A stretch of 64,000 nucleotides of DNA. It comes from Sinonovacula constricta. Taxonomy: Eukaryota > Mollusca > Bivalvia > Cardiida > Solecurtidae. Each line of letters starts with the position of its first letter. Within the stretch, counting starts at the first letter, position 1. Both the position numbers and the translations under genes were made by a program. The DNA lies in the NCBI GenBank assembly GCA_007844125.1, contig CM017563.1, forward strand, positions 28,426,692 to 28,490,691, in the 5' to 3' direction. This document shows positions 1 to 64,000 of the stretch, piece by piece. Below the pieces are notes generated by a model, which was not told the origin of the DNA, did not search any database, and saw only the letters and a program-made list of their open reading frames with translations.

Positions 1-760
1 TTAAAAACCTTTGGTGAAGATTGGATCATTATTGTGGCCACTGGGCTGATAACAATTTCTAGAATTTTACTCAGTAATCTACTGAATCCACATGACCCAC
101 TTCAAGACATGCACGATTTCACACTGACAAACATTCTGGCCAAGTTTTTGCCCATAAGACCGTTTTCTTGGGGCTTCTCTATTTCTCCATGTTAGCGAGT
201 GTCCTATTCTTATTACACTGCCGTCATTTAGTATTACCTGGTTGTATTTTTCTACCCATTTCCAAATAACCCCAAGCCGAATGGCTTGCATTGAAGGAAG
301 TTGCCGGTGATTACACAGTTGCTGTGCTCCAGATCCAAAACGGAGCTTAATTTTTCAGCTACTTCTAGGGACCAGACCCTGAGCAAACATTAGCCAATAT
401 CAAAGGATTTTGGACTAAAATTAAGTTGATTAATTGCATCTAAAAATTTTAATCCCCTGTTTGGTCCTTGATGTGGTCTACGTCTGGGACTTGGTAGTTA
501 ATCCCTTTCTTGATGTATACTTTCTGCCCACCTCCTAGACATTTTTCAACCGATCAAGTTTGGTGAAGATTTCATCCAGGATTGCATGCAGACAAACATT
601 CTGACTAAGTCTGGTGAAGATTGGATAAAAATTGTGGCCTCTAGCGTGTTCACAAGCTAAAATGATGGTGCCGGGCGACGGACGCCGGATGACGGGGTAT
701 CAGAAAAGCTCACCTTGAGCACGTTGTGCTCAAGTGAGCAATAAAAATCATCCCTTACAA
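1..760. repeat. dispersed bivalve-type repeat ending in a hairpin
   Basis: The block reuses a short degenerate motif (TTTGGTGAAGATTGGAT) near 10, 559 and 608, and a second motif (GACAAACATTCTG) near 128 and 591. It ends in a GACGGACGCCGGATGAC tract and a hairpin at 708-739 in which GCTCACCTTGAGCAC pairs with GTGCTCAAGTGAGC (one bulge). I recognise this terminal hairpin as common in bivalve DNA. An open frame on the minus strand here (79-291) matches no family I know and is probably part of the repeat. Confidence 0.6.
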
Positions 761-769
761 AATCATATT

Positions 770-2160
770 TCCAACAATTCTAACCAAGAAAATATTTTAA
801 GCAACCAATACAAAAATAAAATTTAAACCATCCCTAAACAAGAAAAGACTTAACAATTCACTACTACGGTTAAAACAACCTTGCAAAGTAAAACATTAAC
901 CACCCCTTACAGAGATAAAGCTTTATATCAGTCCTTACCAATGTCAGTTGAAAGAACTTGTTTCCTTTTCCTAATCGGCTACAAATAAAAAGGTTTAAAC
1001 TAAACTAATCAAAGTACAATTACAACCATCCCATACCAAGGTAAACCTCTGACAATTCTTTACCAATGTTAACAAATAACCATCTCTTGCCAGGGTAAAT
1101 TTCCAACCTTCTCTTACCAAGACTGAGTCAAAATATCTCTTCTAAAAGGTTCAATAACAAAGAAAGAGGAAAGAAAAAAATCAAGAAATCAAAGAATATG
1201 GCCAACCCAAACTTATTAAAGAAAAAAATCAATTCCCACTTCCAAAAACAAAAAGTTCAATACCCACATACTAAAGAAGTTCAACACCCACTTAACAAAA
1301 CAAGAATTCCATCCCCACTTATTAAAGAGAAAATTTAACTCCCACTTACCAAAGAAAAAGTTAAATCCCCACTTACCAAAGCAAAAGTTCAACCTCCACT
1401 TAGCAAAAAAAGTTCAACTCCACTTAGAGGAGAAGAAATTCAACACCCACTTTACAAAAGAAGGAATTCAGCTCCCACTTACTAAGGAAGAAGTTCAACT
1501 CCCACTTATAAAAAAGAAGTTAAATCTCCACTGACCCCAAAAGAAATGCAACCCATACTTTCCAAAGAAGTTCAATCCCCACTTACGAAAGAAGAAGTTC
1601 AATCAGACTTTTCTAAACAAGAGGTTCAGCTCCTGCTTACCAAAGAAAAACATCAACCACCACTTACCATTAAAGAAGTTCAATCCTCCCTTACCTAACA
1701 AGAAATTTTACCCCTACTTACCGAAGCAAAAGTTCAACCCCCACCTACCAAAGAAGAAGTTCAACCCCAGTTACCGAAAAAGAAATTCAACTCCCTCTTA
1801 CGAAAGAAGAAGTCCAATCCCTAATTACAAAAGGAAGACGCTCAATCCCCATTTACCAAAGAAGTTTAACCCACTTACCTAAGAAGGAATTCATCTCCCA
1901 CTTATCAAAGAAGAAGTCAAACCCCCACATACCAACGAAGAAGTTCAATCCCCACTTATTATTACGTTCAATCAACAATTACCAAAGACAACGTACATCC
2001 ACCACCTAGCTAAGAAAATCTCTTACTGCCATCGCATTTGAAAAGAATACACACGTATAATTTTAACATCCTTTGATGCGCAGAATAAAAAAAATCTTTC
2101 TAACCAATATTTTTAACCACCACATGCCAAAGTAAAATAGCAACACTATCTTATCAAATA
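770..2160. repeat. degenerate ~27-bp minisatellite
   Basis: Copies of CCCACTTACCAAAGAAGAAG followed by TTCAAT-like bases recur about every 27 bp, with many substitutions and indels. The middle (about 1280-1960) is most regular. Both edges fade into AT-rich sequence that keeps only the CTTACCAA core. It lies downstream of exon 20, in the next intron. Confidence 0.8.
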
Positions 2161-2303
2161 AGACATACAACAACCCATTGCCAATAAATTTAACTAACGC
2201 AGAATTTCAACAAGCACTTGTAAATGTAGATTTTAACACCACTTTATACCAACGTACACTTTTAATGATACTCTATTTATGCATTTTTATAACACTTGTT
2301 TAC

Positions 2304-61596
<59,293 letters not shown>

Positions 61597-61640
61597 GCTG
61601 GCACTGGGCAGTTATGACGACCTTACCCTAACCGCAGTAC

Positions 61641-61646
61641 TTATAA
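61641..61646 (-). promoter_or_regulatory. possible TATA-like element of the VWDE-like gene
   Basis: The minus strand reads TTATAAGTA about 45 nt upstream of the start codon. If used as a TATA box, transcription would begin only about 15-20 nt before the ATG. This is a short AT-rich match in an AT-rich genome, so it is only a candidate. Confidence 0.25.
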
Positions 61647-61649
61647 CTG

Positions 61650-63216
61650 ACTCGCAACTAACATGACATCTCGTGTAACCAAGAAACTAAACTATGCCAA
61701 GAACCAACAAGTTTAGTAGACAGACTAAAGGGAGGAGAGAGACATTGGACAGAGGAGGGCCGATTTTACACTTTAGTTGAGGAGAAGAGTTTAAGGCGAC
61801 AAGCCCGGGTGACTATATTCGACGATAATGCCAGGGTACACACGTTACAATACATAAAGGAAGTTTTGTTGTAAATGTAAAGCTATATAGAAACATTGAC
61901 CCAGGCGATTTATTAAAGTTGAAGATGCACTGATTGCTAAGAATATTTGAAAATTACACTCTTACGTAAAATTTAAGACGTTTAAAAAGGAATCCTTATA
62001 AAAAGGCTTGTGTGTGTTAAGGGAGTACGGCTATATTGTCATTTCCTTAGGGTGTTTACCTTCTTCCTTGCAACAAAGTCCTTTAGAGTGAAGTTTAGAC
62101 ATTGTTCAGGTAGGAGAAAACAGTCCTTCTCTCGGACAATGTCTTCTGAGTACGAGTTATTATGCGTTACTCTCACATATGTCCCTACAATGGTCTGAGG
62201 ACGTAAATGTCAAGATTTTTGACTTAACAAAGATTTGACAGGTCCGTGCTTTACGCAGTATAGCACAGAACAAATGTCTTAACATTACGTTCAAACAAAA
62301 GTAGTTTGGTCGGTTCAGTATGTAGTAGGCCACGTGACGAGTCGTCAGTGTATGTATCTGTATAATAAAGGCACGTATTTCCTGGAATGGTCCAGGGGTA
62401 CATTTTTCTAGAGCAAAATAGAAAAGTATATTTTGGCAGGTCTGATTTTTTACTCTAGCCCAATAATCTTTCATTTCAAGGGAAACATTGTCTCTGCTAT
62501 GCAGCCTATTGCATTAAAAGTGTATATCAGATTATAATACTGCCAGCTTTTCTGACTGTAAACTATTGACACGGCATGGCAGACAAGGCGGGGTCAAGTG
62601 CATTCCAGATTAGATAGAGAAGATGGTGGCCGATGTAAGGAAGTCCAAAAGTGAGGAGCTGTTGAGCGGAATCCACCACATAATACTAGTAAACAAGATA
62701 TATGTAAGAGGACAATCTTCTTCGCCATCTGTAGGAGTTTCTGTACTCGACATAACAAAATTGAAAAAAGTAACGAAGATCAATAAAACAAACATCAAGG
62801 TCTCTTTTGGACACTGCTAGTGAACGCCAATGTATATTGTGATCAAAAACGATTAAGCTAAAGGTAATTATCCACAAATCATTATCATAACATTGTATAG
62901 CTGTTTAAAAGTACATATACGTGACAATCCCGGAACCAGCGGAAATTAAGGGTCTCTAGTCCCCTAGCTGGCCTGTAAATCATACTAAATATACATGCTA
63001 CATTTTTGTGTTTTATTTCGTAGCCAAAACTCTGAATACCCCAGTCAAATGTTTCTGGACTCTGTCCTGCAAGTTATGGTTTGCTTTCATAGTCAGTGTT
63101 TTATATGCACGTTCAGAAGGTTTAGGCGTGATGATAAACACACATGTAAACTTGACTAATCATCGGTACATGGTCCGGGTTTTTTTAAGTGTATACATGT
63201 ATAACTATTTCAGCTA
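61650..63216. other. upstream region of the VWDE-like gene, nothing recognised
   Basis: Sequence 5' of the gene. Short open frames (62010-62198, 62160-62474, 62610-62877, 63008-63217) have no visible domain, overlap each other on both strands and are treated as chance. Distal promoter elements could lie here but none stands out. Confidence 0.5.
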
Positions 63217-63616
63217 GAGAGCGGTGCCTCTTACGAAATGCATTTTTATGGGGACGATAATGTAAAAGCCATTAACCAAGGAGTCGCAGTTGTTCTGTCA
63301 TACTCTTTTCAGAGAAAAGAACTGAGTATTCCGTTTTATTAATCGTGTAGCTTGCAACAATAAAATGTAGCTTGCAATTATGAAAGTAGTTGGCATTAAT
63401 AGGAAATTGCAGCTGCGAATTCCTATAAATGGCAGTTACTTTTTTATAATTGCAAGCTATACATTATTGTTGCAAGCTACAATGCTGAAAAACGGATTGC
63501 TCAGTTCTTTTTTTTCTGAATAAATGTGTAAAGAACAGCCGCGATTTGCTACTTTGTCAGCTACACTATCGTCCCCATAATACGCTTTCCATAAGTGTTT
63601 AAGAGGCACCGTTCTC
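63217..63616. repeat. 400-bp loopless fold-back (palindromic) element
   Basis: The whole segment is an imperfect palindrome with its axis inside GCAGCTGC (63409-63416). Outer arms pair GCGGTGCCTCTTA with the complement of the right end AAGAGGCACCG, then ATGGGGACGAT on both sides, AAAAGAACTGAG on both sides and GTAGCTTGCAACAATAA near the centre. Arms are about 200 bp each, with scattered differences. There is no coding sequence. It looks like a fold-back or MITE-type transposon; flanking duplications were not clear. Confidence 0.8.
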
Positions 63617-63681
63617 AACACAGCTCTCCAACGCCGCGCCATAGGAGGGGACGTTCGTCGGGACACGGCCGCGGGGCATAG

Positions 63682-63993
63682 TTCTTTTTCATACATGCGT
63701 ACCTACTAGATGAATGTGGACTTTTGTTAGCTGAAGAAAAGTGTTCTTGGGCGCCAGCGCAGGTCGGTTTTCTGTTAGGCCATAAACTAGACGATGTGTC
63801 AAATCGTTTATCAAGTGACAAAAATTATAGACTGGAAATGTCTATTAAATCTGTAATTTTTTTTCAACTGTCCACAGAAGTCGTGTTTTACATTCACGTC
63901 CTAGTTTTGGCAAATGTAGACGGTCAGATTATTTCCTTACAGTGTGTGTTAGGAAAAATTGTCGGCATACTAAATATCTGTATAAATGTATAA
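63682..63993 (+). pseudogene. DIRS-type retrotransposon RT/RNase H fragment
   Basis: One open frame encodes two blocks typical of tyrosine-recombinase (DIRS-like) retrotransposons. The first, LLAEEKCSWAPAQVGFLLG, fits the pattern E-K-S-x-W-x-P-x-Q-x-x-x-x-L-G at the end of the reverse transcriptase. The second, VLVLANVDGQIISLQCVLG, fits the L-A-x-x-x-G-Q-I-I-S-M-x-x-x-x-G block at the start of RNase H. An in-frame stop lies at 63679, no catalytic DD motif is visible, and the spacing between blocks is irregular, so it is a decayed fragment that may extend past the window edge. The family call is from motif memory only. Confidence 0.6.
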
Positions 63994-64000
63994 AAAGTAG

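Noticed and set aside
79..291. 70-codon minus-strand open frame, considered as the next VWDE exon
   Set aside because: It lacks the expected cysteine pattern and sits inside a dispersed repeat.
62010..63217. Several small open frames upstream of the gene
   Set aside because: They overlap on both strands and have no domains or splice context I could support.

Overview
The window looks like nuclear DNA of an animal, most likely a bivalve mollusc. It is AT-rich, carries short exons with GT-AG introns, and is full of satellites and short dispersed retroelements. The terminal hairpin motif near 708-739 and the dispersed element ending in (AAAC)n resemble repeats I associate with bivalve genomes; that taxonomic call is from memory, not from a search. 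There is no bacterial-style gene organisation.

One multi-exon gene on the minus strand spans nearly the whole window. I could chain 20 coding exons from a start codon at 61596 down to 2304. Every junction uses GT/AG, every intron phase matches, and the exons sum to 2616 nt (872 codons) with no internal stop. The protein has a signal peptide (about residues 1-18), a D8C domain of the UMOD/GP2/OIT3 type (about 20-141), Cys-rich linkers, a von Willebrand factor D domain (about 360-537), a helical Cys-containing stretch (about 620-698), one EGF domain (720-746) and a Cys-rich tail that runs off the left edge. This is the order seen in VWDE (von Willebrand factor D and EGF domain-containing) proteins, which are secreted. 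The 3' part of the gene lies outside the window.

More than half of the window (about 37 kb) is tandem repeat, nearly all in introns of this gene, and each large intron has its own unit. These are about 27 bp at 0.77-2.16 kb, 34 bp at 2.82-9.91 kb, 30 bp at 10.84-11.95 kb, 46 bp at 16.14-17.10 kb, 25 bp at 22.27-25.86 kb, 28 bp at 34.07-37.45 kb, a CAGT-based family at 39.36-57.42 kb, and another 30 bp unit at 60.13-61.16 kb. Microsatellites (TA, GA, AAT/ACT) sit close to several exons. Long open frames inside these arrays are products of repeat composition and are not genes.

Dispersed elements are a 375 bp LTR element (59049-59423), a tRNA-derived SINE with target-site duplication (37997-38275), three copies of a second SINE-like family, three copies of a non-coding family (16.1-17.6, 26.6-27.1 and 32.7-33.07 kb), two inverted-repeat elements (28.6-28.8 and 63.2-63.6 kb), and a DIRS-type reverse transcriptase/RNase H fragment at the right edge. 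The LTR element is the most unusual find. Its two LTRs are identical and each holds a tRNA-like Pol III unit (A box, B box, T5 terminator), and its primer-binding site matches the 3' end of tRNA-Lys.
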